Positions 1 through 8,260 of a DNA stretch of 64,000 bases are shown here, one piece after another (position 1 is the first letter of the stretch; each line of letters starts with the position of its first letter). Under the pieces are notes generated by a model that saw only the letters and a list, made by a program, of their open reading frames with translations, was not told where the DNA came from and did not search any database. This DNA is from Desulfobacteraceae bacterium UBA2174 (lineage in GTDB: Bacteria; Desulfobacterota; Desulfobacteria; Desulfobacterales; UBA2174), in assembly GCA_002327445.1 (NCBI GenBank), contig DCWA01000041.1, forward strand, positions 121,025 through 185,024. Reading direction: 5' to 3'. A program made the position numbers and the translations under genes.

Positions 1-10
1 CCCTCTTGTT

Positions 11-108
11 GTCATTCCGAGGAGCGCAGCGACGAGGAATCTCTTCCGAATTGCCACCATTTCCCGCCATTTTCCCGACTGCAGATCCCTCGCTTCGCTC
101 GGGATGAC
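11..108. repeat. REP-like intergenic palindrome
   Basis: Imperfect inverted repeat: the left arm (11-42) starts GTCATTCCGAG and the right arm (83-108) ends CTCGGGATGAC. The ends match those of a second palindrome at 24006-24107. Its last 9 bases (GGGATGACA) also form the core of the tandem array that follows. It has no coding capacity and is probably a non-autonomous dispersed repeat. Confidence 0.6.
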
Positions 109-315
109 ACGGTAACGGGCATTCGGGATGACACGGGAAAGGGCATACGGAAAGACACGGGAAAGGGCATACGGGATGACACGGGAAAGGGCATACGGGA
201 TGACACGGTAATGGGCATTCGGAAAGACACGCAAAAGGGCATGGGGAAACAAACGGGAAGAAAAGTCCGGAAAGACACGCTAAAGGGCATGCGGAAGCAT
301 ACGGAAAGTGGGCGC
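100..315. repeat. 24-bp tandem repeat array
   Basis: About nine head-to-tail 24-bp units start at 100, 124, 148, 172, 196, 220, 244, 268 and 292. The consensus is roughly CGGGATGACACGGGAAAGGG plus CATA. Units 2 and 4 are identical, and the decay increases to the right; CGGAA-type half units can be followed to about 420. There are no spacers, so it is not a CRISPR array. The period is a multiple of 3, which opens a spurious repetitive frame on the minus strand. The array fills the region upstream of queD. Confidence 0.85.
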
Positions 316-461
316 CCGGATTAAAACGGGCAAGCGCCACCGGAATGAAACGGGCAGGGATCGCTCGGAAAGAAACAGGCAAGAACCCCCGGAATGTCAA
401 CCGGCCGACGATATCGCTTGAGCAGCAAGCGGACAGCGGCGCCACAAAAGAGAAGCATCCC

Positions 462-833
462 ATGTACGAACTGAAGATCGTCACCCGATTCGCCGCCGCC
501 CACCAGCTTCGGATGGTGGCCCGCAAGTGTGAAAACCTCCACGGCCACAACTGGAAAATCGAGGTCTGCGTGCGCGGGGACGCCCTGGAGCCAAGCGGCG
601 TGGCGATGGACTTCGGCGTGATCAAGGCCCATGTGCGGGACATCGTCCAGCTCCTGGACCACCACTTCCTCAACGAGCTGGAATGGTTCAACGACCAGCG
701 GCCACCGTCCTCGGAGAATATCGCGCGATTCATCGCCGAACGGCTGGCCCAACGGCTTGCGGACGCGCCCGTGGCGGTGGCTTCGGTGAGCGCCTGGGAA
801 TCGGAAGACGCCTGCGCCACGTATTTTCCGTGA
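462..833 (+). CDS. queD: 6-carboxy-5,6,7,8-tetrahydropterin synthase (QueD/PTPS family)
   Basis: Protein of 123 residues, the size of bacterial QueD. It would convert 7,8-dihydroneopterin triphosphate to 6-carboxytetrahydropterin for queuosine/7-deazaguanine synthesis in the cytoplasm. The zinc ligands are visible as His14 (AAAHQL) and His27/His29 (LHGHNW). Cys23 is placed as the catalytic cysteine, and the C-terminal SAWESEDACATY carries the substrate-binding Glu. The ATG at 462 is preceded by AGAGAAG; an upstream in-frame start at 345 would add 39 residues encoded by the decayed repeat array and is rejected. It stands alone and is convergent with pyrE; no other queuosine gene is in the window. 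A role in another pterin pathway cannot be excluded. Confidence 0.9.
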   Translation: MYELKIVTRFAAAHQLRMVARKCENLHGHNWKIEVCVRGDALEPSGVAMDFGVIKAHVRDIVQLLDHHFLNELEWFNDQRPPSSENIARFIAERLAQRLADAPVAVASVSAWESEDACATYFP

Positions 834-837
834 CGGT

Positions 838-855
838 CCGCCCCGGAGGGGTCGG
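838..855. terminator. Possible bidirectional terminator between queD and pyrE
   Basis: A GC-rich stem CCGCCCC / GGGGTCGG (one bulged T) with a GGA loop lies in the 25-bp gap between two convergent stop codons. There is no clear T-tract, so intrinsic termination is uncertain. Confidence 0.3.
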
Positions 856-858
856 CGG

Positions 859-1431
859 CTATTCGTCTCCCAGGGGCTCCCGACCCAGAAAGGACAGCAG
901 CTCGTCCCGGGTGACGATGGCCACCGTGTCGGGGACCTGCTGACGGATCGCTGCCATGCCTCCCTCCTGGCGGTCGACCAGCACCACCACCCGCTCCACC
1001 TGCAAACCCTCCTCCCGGGCGCGCGCGATGGCCTGGAGGGTCGAGCCGCCCGTGGTGACCACGTCCTCGATCACCGCCACCCGCGCACCTGGCTCCAGAT
1101 CGCCTTCGATCCAGCGGATGATCCCGTGATCCTTGCGGGTCTTGCGGATCGAGAAAGCCTTCAACGGCCGGTTCCTCAGTTGCGAGGCAAAGGCCGTGGC
1201 CACGGCGATGGGGTCGGCGCCGAAGGTCATTCCCCCCACGGCGTCCAGACCGAGGTCGGCCACGGCTTCGAAAACCAGGTGACCGGCCAGGTACATGCCC
1301 AGCGGATGGAGTGTGGTGGGCTTGCAGTTGACGTAATAGCGGCTCATGCGGCCCGAGACGAGGCGAAAAGAAGGGGTTTCGCTGAACTTGAAGGACTTTT
1401 CGCACAGGAGGCGGATCAGGTCGTTGCGCAT
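859..1431 (-). CDS. pyrE: Orotate phosphoribosyltransferase
   Basis: 190-residue type I phosphoribosyltransferase that transfers ribose-5-phosphate from PRPP to orotate, giving OMP in pyrimidine synthesis. The PRPP loop is clear (VAVIEDVVTTGGST, beta strand followed by EDVVTTG), as is the upstream SGRMSRYYVNCK segment typical of PyrE. The ATG at 1431 is chosen because AAGGTG sits 8 bases upstream; an ATG 18 bases earlier (1449) has no such site. It is monocistronic by context, with a 252-bp gap to ftsE on the opposite strand. Confidence in function is high. Confidence 0.92.
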   Translation of the reverse strand: MRNDLIRLLCEKSFKFSETPSFRLVSGRMSRYYVNCKPTTLHPLGMYLAGHLVFEAVADLGLDAVGGMTFGADPIAVATAFASQLRNRPLKAFSIRKTRKDHGIIRWIEGDLEPGARVAVIEDVVTTGGSTLQAIARAREEGLQVERVVVLVDRQEGGMAAIRQQVPDTVAIVTRDELLSFLGREPLGDE

Positions 1432-1510
1432 GACAAAATCACCTTGCATGGGGGCAAATAAAGCCCGGCCAAGGAAAAGGTTGATATTAAGTGCCTGATT
1501 TGATATTGAA

Positions 1511-1561
1511 AAGCCTCCACTGAAACGGAAGAAGCGGGTCTACGGGGCTCAGTGGAGGCTT
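1511..1561. other. 13-bp perfect inverted repeat upstream of ftsE
   Basis: AAGCCTCCACTGA (1511-1523) is repeated in perfect inverse as TCAGTGGAGGCTT (1549-1561) with a 25-nt loop. It lies in the 252-bp region between divergent pyrE and ftsE. There is no T-tract on either strand. It could be a leader hairpin, a small RNA or the footprint of a mobile element. Confidence 0.5.
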
Positions 1562-1683
1562 CGAGCAAGGAAAACCGTTGACGGCACTCCTTGTACTCGG
1601 CCCTGCCATATCAACGAATACCGGGTCGGTCAATCCCCGCCCGGACCCGGACGCACAGAGGTTTCACCGGCGCGGCAGCCCAG

Positions 1684-2409
1684 ATGCAAACAGTCGATCA
1701 ACCTTCCATCATTCGTCTTTTTCGGGTCACCCGGCGCTACGGGGCACAAAAGGCCCTGGACGACATCTCGCTGGAGATTCCGGCCAACGCCTTCGTCTTT
1801 GTCACCGGACCGAGCGGCGCGGGCAAATCCACCCTGCTCAAGTTGCTGTATCTGGGGTTGCCGTCCAGCGAGGGGCAGGTGATCGTGGACGGCATGAACC
1901 TGGCGCGAATGAACCGGCATCGGGTGCCGATGCTCCGCCGCCGGATAGGGATCATCTTCCAGGATTACAAGTTGATTTCCACCCGCAGCGTCCACCAAAA
2001 CGTGGCCCTGGTGCTCGAAGCGGCTGGAACCCCCCATCGGGCCATCGCCGCGAAGGTCAACAGCGTCCTGCGCACCGTGGGGATGGAGGCGCGCCGTGAC
2101 GCTCTGCCGCCCAGCCTGTCGGGCGGCGAACAGCAGCGCGTGGCCGTGGCGCGGGCACTGGTGGGCGAGCCGCGGATTCTTCTGGCGGACGAACCCACCG
2201 GCAGCCTCGACAGCGCGTCGGCGGCCGTGGTCATGGACCTGATTCTCCGTTTTCACCAACGCGGCGGCACGGTGCTGGTGGCCACCCATGACCACCACCT
2301 CATCCGCAGCGTACCGGCCCGGGTCATCCATCTGGTGGGTGGCAGACTGGCCGAAAATCCGGAAACCGAGACGGCCGGCGACCCATTGCCGGCGGCCTCC
2401 AACCCGTAA
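1684..2409 (+). CDS. ftsE: Cell-division ATP-binding protein FtsE
   Basis: 241-residue ABC ATPase. Walker A is GPSGAGKST (residues 42-50), followed by the Q-loop in IIFQDYKL, signature LSGGEQQR, Walker B ILLADEPTG and the H-loop VATHDH. FtsE energises FtsX at the divisome to switch on peptidoglycan hydrolases. The first ATG that leaves a normal FtsE N-terminus is at 1684; a TTG at 1591 would add 31 atypical residues. It is followed after 14 bp by ftsX and then an EnvC-like gene, the classical FtsEX-EnvC order, which removes doubt about the paralogue. The C-terminal tail after the ABC domain is slightly longer than usual. Confidence 0.93.
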   Translation: MQTVDQPSIIRLFRVTRRYGAQKALDDISLEIPANAFVFVTGPSGAGKSTLLKLLYLGLPSSEGQVIVDGMNLARMNRHRVPMLRRRIGIIFQDYKLISTRSVHQNVALVLEAAGTPHRAIAAKVNSVLRTVGMEARRDALPPSLSGGEQQRVAVARALVGEPRILLADEPTGSLDSASAAVVMDLILRFHQRGGTVLVATHDHHLIRSVPARVIHLVGGRLAENPETETAGDPLPAASNP

Positions 2410-2423
2410 CCCGCGACATCGCC

Positions 2424-3299
2424 ATGCACCTGCAAATGCGCAAAGCGCTTCAGGATATGCACAACAACCGGTTCCTCAACGCAGTGACGGTGGTCACCAT
2501 CGCGCTGGCCGTGATGATCGTCGGGGCCTTCTCCCTGTTTGTCATCAACGCCGGCGACCTCCTCAACACCTGGCGGCAGGGAATCCGGCTGATGGTCTAC
2601 CTGGACGAGGGGCTTTCCCAAAAGGGGCGGACCGAACTCGAGGGGCGGCTGCGACAGATGCCGGAAATCGAAACCCTGCAATTCATCTCCAAGGATGAGG
2701 CGATGCACCGGCTGCGCAGCCAAATGTCCCGCCATGCGGCGCTGCTGGACGGGCTGGCGCAAAACCCCCTCCCGGAGGCTTACGAAGTCGAGGTTCGCCA
2801 GGGCCTGGAACGGCAGGTGGAGCCCTTGGCCCAGCGGATCGAACAAATCGACGGGGTCGAGGAGATCGCCTACGGCAAGCAGTGGATCCAGCGCTTCGGC
2901 GGCCTGGTGGAGCTTCTGCGCATCATCGGCTACGCCTTGACCGGCCTCTTCTCGGCGGCCGCGGTGTTTTTCGTGGCCAACACAATCCGGCTGATTCTCT
3001 ACAGCCGGCGGGAAGAGGTGGAAATCATGCGCCTGGTGGGGGCCTCGGAACGTTTCATCCGGACCCCGTTTTACATCCAGGCCCTCCTCCAGGGCGCCAT
3101 CGGCGGTCTGACGGGCATCGGGATCCTGTACCTGGCCTATCTGTTTACCGCCGGCGACATGGCCGCCACGTTGGGCGGCTTCGGCTTTTCATTCCGTTTT
3201 CTGCCATGGACGGCTGTGGCGGGCGCCGTCATCTGCGCCATGGTCGTGGGGTGGCTGGGGTGTTTTACCTCACTGCGACAATTCATCGCCTCCTCCTGA
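2424..3299 (+). CDS. ftsX: Cell-division protein FtsX
   Basis: 291-residue integral membrane partner of FtsE, with the four-helix FtsX/MacB-like topology: TM1 at about residues 20-45, a periplasmic loop of about 100 residues (GIRLMVYLDEGLS onward) and three C-terminal TMs. The cytoplasmic segment SRREEVEIMRLVGAS is the hallmark FtsX signature that contacts FtsE. The extracellular loop is where EnvC-type activators bind. Its 3' end overlaps the next reading frame by about 40 bases, so the three genes are translationally coupled. Confidence 0.93.
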   Translation: MHLQMRKALQDMHNNRFLNAVTVVTIALAVMIVGAFSLFVINAGDLLNTWRQGIRLMVYLDEGLSQKGRTELEGRLRQMPEIETLQFISKDEAMHRLRSQMSRHAALLDGLAQNPLPEAYEVEVRQGLERQVEPLAQRIEQIDGVEEIAYGKQWIQRFGGLVELLRIIGYALTGLFSAAAVFFVANTIRLILYSRREEVEIMRLVGASERFIRTPFYIQALLQGAIGGLTGIGILYLAYLFTAGDMAATLGGFGFSFRFLPWTAVAGAVICAMVVGWLGCFTSLRQFIASS

Positions 3300-4759
3300 C
3301 CCTTATCTGCCTGGCCGTTGCCGCGACGGCGGGCGCCGGCGAGGAGGGCTGGGCCGTAGTGGAGGCCTCCGGACTCAGACTGCGGGAGACGCCCTCCGCC
3401 GAGAGCCGGGTCCTGAGCGTCTTGCCGAAGGAAACCCGGGTACAGGTCGCCGGCCGAACCGGGGGATGGCTCAAGGTGGTCGTGGACGGCACCGTCGGCT
3501 ACGTGAGCGAAAAATTCGTGCGCCGGGCATCCGCGGCATCGGCGGCCGGGCAGCCCCCGGCCCCACAGCAAACCATCCAGAACAAAGCCCGGGACATCGA
3601 CCGGCAAATCACCCGCCGCCAGGCCGAGATGGGGAAGATCCGCGAGCAGGAACAGGCCGTCATCGCCGACCTGGACGCCGTCGAGCAGCGGTTGAACCAG
3701 ACCCGGTCCGACCTGGCCAAGGTGAAAGGCGAGCAGGCCGCGCTGCGCGGGGTCATGAATGAAACCGACCGGTCCGTGGCTGAACTGGAGGCGGAAACCT
3801 GCCAGGTGCAGGACATGGCGGCGCGGCGCCTCACGGCGCTCTACAAGCTCAACTGGCTCGGCCGGGTGCAAATCCTGGCCGCCGCAGGGACGGTCCACGA
3901 TTTTGCGGTCCGCGAAAAGGCGCTGCGGCGGATTCTGGCTGCCGACGAAGCGGTCCTGGAGCGCTTCCACCGGCAGCGCTGCAAATTGGAGGGCCTGTTG
4001 GCGGACCAGGCCCGGCAGCAACAGCGCCAGACGGCCCTGGAAGCCGAACTCCAAGCCCGCTTGCAAGCCGTCGATGCGGAGCAGACCCGCCGAAACGCGC
4101 TGCTCGCCCAGATCCGCGGCCGCAAGGCCCTGGAGATGGCCGCCATCGAAGAGCTTCAAAAGGCCGCGCTCCGCCTGGACGACACCCTGCGCCGTCTGGA
4201 AGCGCCGCCCGTGAAGGACACGGCGCCGTCCGCGAAGGACGGGGCGTCACCCACAAAGGACGCGCCACCTCCCGCGAAGGATGAGACACCGCCGGCCCGG
4301 AAGGAGAAGGATGCACCCCCGGATCCGAAGTCGGTCAATTTGAGCGATACACCTTTTCATGCCCGAAAAGGTCTGCTAAAGATGCCTGTTAGTGGAGAAA
4401 TCGTCCATTTCTTCGGTCCGTACCGCAACCGGCGCTTCAACGTGACCAATGTTCGGGGCGGCATCGACATCCGGGCCGAAAAGGGAGAGCCGATCCGCGC
4501 AGTACATGCTGGCCGGGTGCTTTTCGCCGACTGGTTCAAAGGATACGGCAACCTGATGATCATCGACCATGGGGACGCCTATTACACCGTCTACGCCCAT
4601 ATGGAAGAGATGCTCAAGCCAAAGGGGGCTCCGGTGAAAACCGGTGACGTCATCGCCACGGTGGGCGAAACCGGATCGCTGGAAGGACCGATGCTCTACT
4701 TTGAATTGCGCCACCGCGGCAAACCTGTAGACCCGATGGCCTGGCTGAAGACGGGTTGA
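3260..4759 (+). CDS. envC: EnvC-like murein hydrolase activator: SH3b, coiled coil, degenerate LytM/M23
   Basis: About 499 residues: N-terminal signal peptide (RLLLTLICLAVAATAGAG), bacterial SH3 domain (about 30-90), long coiled coil rich in Glu/Gln/Arg (about 105-310), a low-complexity linker of Lys-Asp and Pro-Pro repeats (about 315-355), and a C-terminal LytM domain. In the LytM domain the zinc-ligand positions are altered: RGGID replaces HxGxD, and GPMLYFE replaces GPHLHFE. Only the Asp and the YAHM His remain. As in EnvC, this predicts an activator of amidases, not an enzyme. No ATG fits the start; GTG 3260 (inside ftsX) gives a complete signal peptide, and GTG 3251 is an alternative. 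The SH3 domain is an addition relative to E. coli EnvC. Confidence 0.82.
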   Translation: MFYLTATIHRLLLTLICLAVAATAGAGEEGWAVVEASGLRLRETPSAESRVLSVLPKETRVQVAGRTGGWLKVVVDGTVGYVSEKFVRRASAASAAGQPPAPQQTIQNKARDIDRQITRRQAEMGKIREQEQAVIADLDAVEQRLNQTRSDLAKVKGEQAALRGVMNETDRSVAELEAETCQVQDMAARRLTALYKLNWLGRVQILAAAGTVHDFAVREKALRRILAADEAVLERFHRQRCKLEGLLADQARQQQRQTALEAELQARLQAVDAEQTRRNALLAQIRGRKALEMAAIEELQKAALRLDDTLRRLEAPPVKDTAPSAKDGASPTKDAPPPAKDETPPARKEKDAPPDPKSVNLSDTPFHARKGLLKMPVSGEIVHFFGPYRNRRFNVTNVRGGIDIRAEKGEPIRAVHAGRVLFADWFKGYGNLMIIDHGDAYYTVYAHMEEMLKPKGAPVKTGDVIATVGETGSLEGPMLYFELRHRGKPVDPMAWLKTG

Positions 4760-4801
4760 CAACCGGCGGCCGGGACCATTTTTTTAAAGGAGACACCCAC
4801 C

Positions 4802-6193
4802 ATGCGACATTCATCCGCCCGCTCCCGGACCTGGCTTGCCATGCTCATCGGGGCCCTGCTCTGGATCACGGCCTCGGGAGTCCTGCACGAACTGCGTGCC
4901 GAGGGCGAGGGCATGTACCAGGGCCTCAAGACGTTTACCGATGTTCTTGAAATCATCGAAAAGAATTATGTCGATGAAGTCGATCCCAAGGTGCTGATCG
5001 AAAAAGCCATCGACGGCATGGTCAGCAACCTCGATCCCCACTCCGCCCTGCTGCCGCCCGAGGCTTACGAGGATCTGAAAATCGACACCCGCGGCGAGTT
5101 TACCGGCATCGGCATCAGCATCAGCCTGCGCGACGATGTCATCACCGTGGTGGCGCCCATCGAGGGAACGCCGGCCTACGCCGCCGGCATCAAGGCCGGC
5201 GATCGCATCCTGGCCGTTGATGGCAAGGCGACCCGGGATCTGCGCGAAGCGGTGAAGAGGATGCGCGGCCCCAAGGGCTCCCACGTCACGGTGACCATCA
5301 TGCGGGAAGGCGTCCAGGACCCCATCGACTTCGACCTGGTCCGGGACGTGATTCCGATCCAAAGCGTCCACAGCCTCCTGCTCAAACCGGGCTACGGCTA
5401 TCTGTGGATCACCCATTTCCGCGACCAGACCGTCGACGATGTCAAAAAGGCGCTGGCGCAGCTGGACAAGTCCGAAGCGCCGCTCAAGGGGCTTGTCCTC
5501 GACATGCGGGACAATCCGGGCGGCCTCTTACCCCAGGCGATCCAGATCGCGGACCTGTTCCTGGAAAAGGGCAACATCCTGTCCATCCGGGGCCGTATCA
5601 AGCGCCATACCAAGAGCTTCGACGCCCACCCCGACGCCAACCCGCCGCGCTACCCCATCGTGGTACTGATCAACGGCGGCAGCGCCAGCGCCTCGGAAAT
5701 CGTCGCGGGGGCCTTGCAAGACCAGCGCCGGGCCGTGATCCTGGGCACGACCTCCTTTGGCAAGGGGTCGGTGCAAACCGTGGAGAACCTCGGCGACGGC
5801 TACGGCCTGAAGCTCACCATCGCCCGGTACTACACCCCCAGCGGCCGCAGCATCCAGGCCAAGGGGATCGAACCGGACATCGAGGTGCAGCCGCTGCCGC
5901 CTGAAGACGCGGGGGAGGAATTCACGGGCAGCCACATTTCCGAAAAGGACCTCCGCAACCACCTGGATGCCGAGGACGCAGAAGAGCCTTCGAAGCCGGC
6001 ATCGGCACCCGGGGAAACGGCGCCGAGCGAGGGCGACGAGGACGACGACGCCAAGCCCAGAAAGCGCCATCCTCGGGGAGAACCGCGCCCCCCCGGCCCC
6101 CTGACGGCCGAACGGCTGATGAAGGACAACCAGGTTTCCAGGGCCCTGGACATCCTGACAGGGTACGAACTCCTGAGCCGCCAACAGAAATAA
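4802..6193 (+). CDS. ctpA: C-terminal processing peptidase, S41 family
   Basis: 463-residue periplasmic protease with an N-terminal signal anchor (WLAMLIGALLWITASGV), the helical N-domain (YVDEVDPKVLIEKAIDGMVSNLDPHS), a PDZ domain (about 100-180) and the S41 catalytic core. The Ser/Lys dyad lies in GGSASASEIV and GTTSFGKGSVQ. A charged, low-complexity stretch of Asp/Glu/Pro (about 365-430) precedes a conserved C-terminal helix. AAAGGAG lies just upstream of ATG 4802. Its position after ftsEX-envC suits a protease that trims envelope proteins or regulates peptidoglycan hydrolases. A short GC stem followed by a T7 run at about 4766-4787 may cause partial termination before it. Confidence 0.92.
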   Translation: MRHSSARSRTWLAMLIGALLWITASGVLHELRAEGEGMYQGLKTFTDVLEIIEKNYVDEVDPKVLIEKAIDGMVSNLDPHSALLPPEAYEDLKIDTRGEFTGIGISISLRDDVITVVAPIEGTPAYAAGIKAGDRILAVDGKATRDLREAVKRMRGPKGSHVTVTIMREGVQDPIDFDLVRDVIPIQSVHSLLLKPGYGYLWITHFRDQTVDDVKKALAQLDKSEAPLKGLVLDMRDNPGGLLPQAIQIADLFLEKGNILSIRGRIKRHTKSFDAHPDANPPRYPIVVLINGGSASASEIVAGALQDQRRAVILGTTSFGKGSVQTVENLGDGYGLKLTIARYYTPSGRSIQAKGIEPDIEVQPLPPEDAGEEFTGSHISEKDLRNHLDAEDAEEPSKPASAPGETAPSEGDEDDDAKPRKRHPRGEPRPPGPLTAERLMKDNQVSRALDILTGYELLSRQQK

Positions 6194-6226
6194 GCGCCGC
6201 AAGGCGCGGTTCGGGAGTTCTTCACC

Positions 6227-7300
6227 ATGCCCGCGAAACGCAGTGCGCCCCAGCGGCGCAAGAAGCCGACGGTGCGCCCCAGATCGCCGCGGCGTTCCAA
6301 GAAGGCATCCAACGGCGGCCGCATCCTGCTGGCGCTGGGAATCCTGCTGGTTCTGGTGGTGGCCGGGGCCGTGACGGTGCGCCTGATGCTGCCGCCCCGG
6401 ACGGCCCCGGTGGCCGTCAAGGTGCCGCAGCCCCCTGCGTCCCGGGTCGTTCCGGTGCCGCCGCCCCCACCGCCGGTCGTCAGCCAGCCCCGGCCCGAAC
6501 CGGTAGCTCCACCGCCGGCTCCGGAAACTCCCGAGCCCCGGCCCGAACCGGCGGTCCCGCCAACTTACGAGGTTTTCCCTGCCGTCGAGACGCCGCCGGC
6601 ACCGGTGCCGTCACCGCCCTCTCCCGGGGAAAGGCCCCGCGTGGCCATCGTGATTGACGACCTGGGCTATGATGCGCGCCTGGCGGAAGCATTCCTGGAC
6701 CTGGACATCCCCTTGACCCTGGCCATCCTTCCCTTCAGCCCCCACCAGCGAGAGGTAGTGGCCGCGGCCCGCCGCCGCGGCCTATCGGTGATGCTGCACC
6801 TGCCCATGGAGCCGGAGGAGTATCCCCGCGTCGACCCCGGGCCGGGCGCCCTGCTGTCGAGCATGAGCCCGGATGAACTCATCACCCAGCTGCGCATGGA
6901 TTTGGCGGAGGTACCGGAGGCGGTGGGGGTCAACAACCACATGGGCTCCCGGCTGACCCGGGAATCGGACCAGCTCAACCAGATCTTTTCGGTGCTCAAG
7001 GAGCGCGGCCTCTTCTTCATCGACAGCCGCACCACTTCCCATAGTCTCGGCGCCCAATCGGCCCGCCTGCTCAAGGTCCCCTTCGCCCAACGGGATGTGT
7101 TCCTCGACCACAGCCAGAATCCGGATTTCGTCCGGCGCCAGATCAGGGAGCTGCTGCGGCGCGCCGAACTGACCGGGCAAGCGGTGGGGATCGGCCATCC
7201 CCACCGGGTCACCCTGGACGTCCTGCGCGAAATGCTGCCGGAAATCCGCCAGCGGGTGGAACTGGTCCCGGCCGCCGCCCTGGTGCACCGTCTGTCCTGA
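6227..7300 (+). CDS. Divergent polysaccharide deacetylase family protein (YibQ-like)
   Basis: 357 residues. A basic N-terminus is followed by one TM helix (about 28-50), a Pro-rich spacer (about 60-135) and a NodB-like fold starting at RPRVAIVIDDLGYDARLAEAFLDL. The DD pair in IDDLGYD, HLPMEP, NNHMGS and the terminal GHPH motif match the divergent polysaccharide deacetylase family (the old DUF610), commonly found directly after EnvC/CtpA genes. The Pro-rich segment probably spans the periplasm, so this is an anchored periplasmic protein. Enzyme activity in this family is not well established. The 33-bp gap to ctpA contains a small GCGCC-GCAA-GGCGC hairpin, and it ends the operon. Confidence 0.85.
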   Translation: MPAKRSAPQRRKKPTVRPRSPRRSKKASNGGRILLALGILLVLVVAGAVTVRLMLPPRTAPVAVKVPQPPASRVVPVPPPPPPVVSQPRPEPVAPPPAPETPEPRPEPAVPPTYEVFPAVETPPAPVPSPPSPGERPRVAIVIDDLGYDARLAEAFLDLDIPLTLAILPFSPHQREVVAAARRRGLSVMLHLPMEPEEYPRVDPGPGALLSSMSPDELITQLRMDLAEVPEAVGVNNHMGSRLTRESDQLNQIFSVLKERGLFFIDSRTTSHSLGAQSARLLKVPFAQRDVFLDHSQNPDFVRRQIRELLRRAELTGQAVGIGHPHRVTLDVLREMLPEIRQRVELVPAAALVHRLS

Positions 7301-7313
7301 TTCTCTTTCGAAA

Positions 7314-7338
7314 CCGGCTTGAAAGCTGTTTCAGCCGG
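7314..7338. terminator. Probable bidirectional terminator hairpin
   Basis: CCGGCTTGAAA / TTTCAGCCGG forms a 10-bp stem with one bulged T and a tight GCTG loop. It lies between two convergent genes and overlaps the last codons of prmA. No long T-tract is present. Confidence 0.4.
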
Positions 7339-8260
7339 GCGGAATCCGCCGGGCCACCAACGCCACCCAGTCTTCCTGGCGCCGCTCCTCGACGAGAACC
7401 AGGCCGGCGGCGGCCAGAGCTTCGGCCACCGCCGCGGTCTTGCCGGCGATGATCCCCGAGGTGATCAGCACTCCGGCGGGGGCCAGCAGGCCGGCGACGC
7501 CGGGAATCATCGGCACGATGACCTCCGAGAGGATGTTGGCCAGCACCACCTGATAGGCCTTCGCCGGCGCCTGGCCGATGGTGCCGCGCCGCAGTTGGAA
7601 ACGGTCCGCCGGAATGCGGTTCAGCGCCAGGTTGGCCCCGGCAATCTCCACCGCCACCGCGTCGATGTCCACCCCCGCCAGGAAGCCGGCCCCCAGCTTT
7701 CCCGCCGCCAGCAGCAAGATCCCGGAACCGGTGCCCACATCCAAAATGGCGTCCCCCGGATCCAGATAGTCTTCGATCAGGGCAAGGCAGAGTCGGGTCG
7801 TCGGATGGGTGCCGCTGCCGAAGGCCATGCCCGGGTCGATCTCGATGACGATCTCGCCGGGCCGGGGTTCATAGGGGCGCCAGGTCGGCTTGATTACCAG
7901 GTGCCGGCCCACTTGCTCGGGGTAGAAAAAGGCCTTCCAGGACTCGGCCCAATCCTGCTCGGCGACCCGCCCCTCACGGACCTCCCAGGCCAACGGCACC
8001 CGGGCCGCCAGACCGGTCAGGGCGTCGGCAAGCCGCCGGCGCCGGTCGGCGAGATCCTCGTTCACCGGCAGGTAGCCGATCACGGCATAATGCGCCGGCG
8101 CCGGAACGGCATCTTCGCCCCAGTCGGCCTCCGGATCCCGGGCCGGCGTCTCCACCACCACCCCGCCAAGGCCCAGGTCGACAAAGGCGTCGGCAATGAG
8201 GTCGGCGGCCAGTTCCGGATCGGCGGCCTCGAAAATCACTTTCAGTTCCTGGTAATCCAT
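7331..8260 (-). CDS. prmA: Ribosomal protein L11 methyltransferase
   Basis: 309-residue class I SAM methyltransferase. The N-terminal substrate-recognition domain runs over residues 1-110. The catalytic core has PrmA hallmarks: MAFGSGTHPTTRLCLALIE, the SAM motif ILDVGTGSGILLLAAGKLGA, and VLANIL, which stands at the NPPY-like post-motif. It trimethylates L11 in the cytoplasm. The ATG (8258-8260) shares its A with the TAA stop of the upstream radical SAM gene (TAATG), so it is translationally coupled and is the last gene of the long minus-strand operon. Confidence 0.92.
   Translation of the reverse strand: MDYQELKVIFEAADPELAADLIADAFVDLGLGGVVVETPARDPEADWGEDAVPAPAHYAVIGYLPVNEDLADRRRRLADALTGLAARVPLAWEVREGRVAEQDWAESWKAFFYPEQVGRHLVIKPTWRPYEPRPGEIVIEIDPGMAFGSGTHPTTRLCLALIEDYLDPGDAILDVGTGSGILLLAAGKLGAGFLAGVDIDAVAVEIAGANLALNRIPADRFQLRRGTIGQAPAKAYQVVLANILSEVIVPMIPGVAGLLAPAGVLITSGIIAGKTAAVAEALAAAGLVLVEERRQEDWVALVARRIPPG

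Noticed and set aside
12..290. Open frame on the minus strand encoding an 8-residue repeat
   Set aside because: It is a by-product of the 24-bp tandem array (a multiple of 3) and a REP-like palindrome; no ribosome site or homologous fold is visible.
100..420. Possible CRISPR array at the left end
   Set aside because: Repeats are directly adjacent without unique spacers and there are no cas genes.
1511..1600. A tRNA or selC-like RNA around the inverted repeat before ftsE
   Set aside because: No T-arm GGTTCGAATCC-type sequence and no cloverleaf with proper arm lengths could be drawn.
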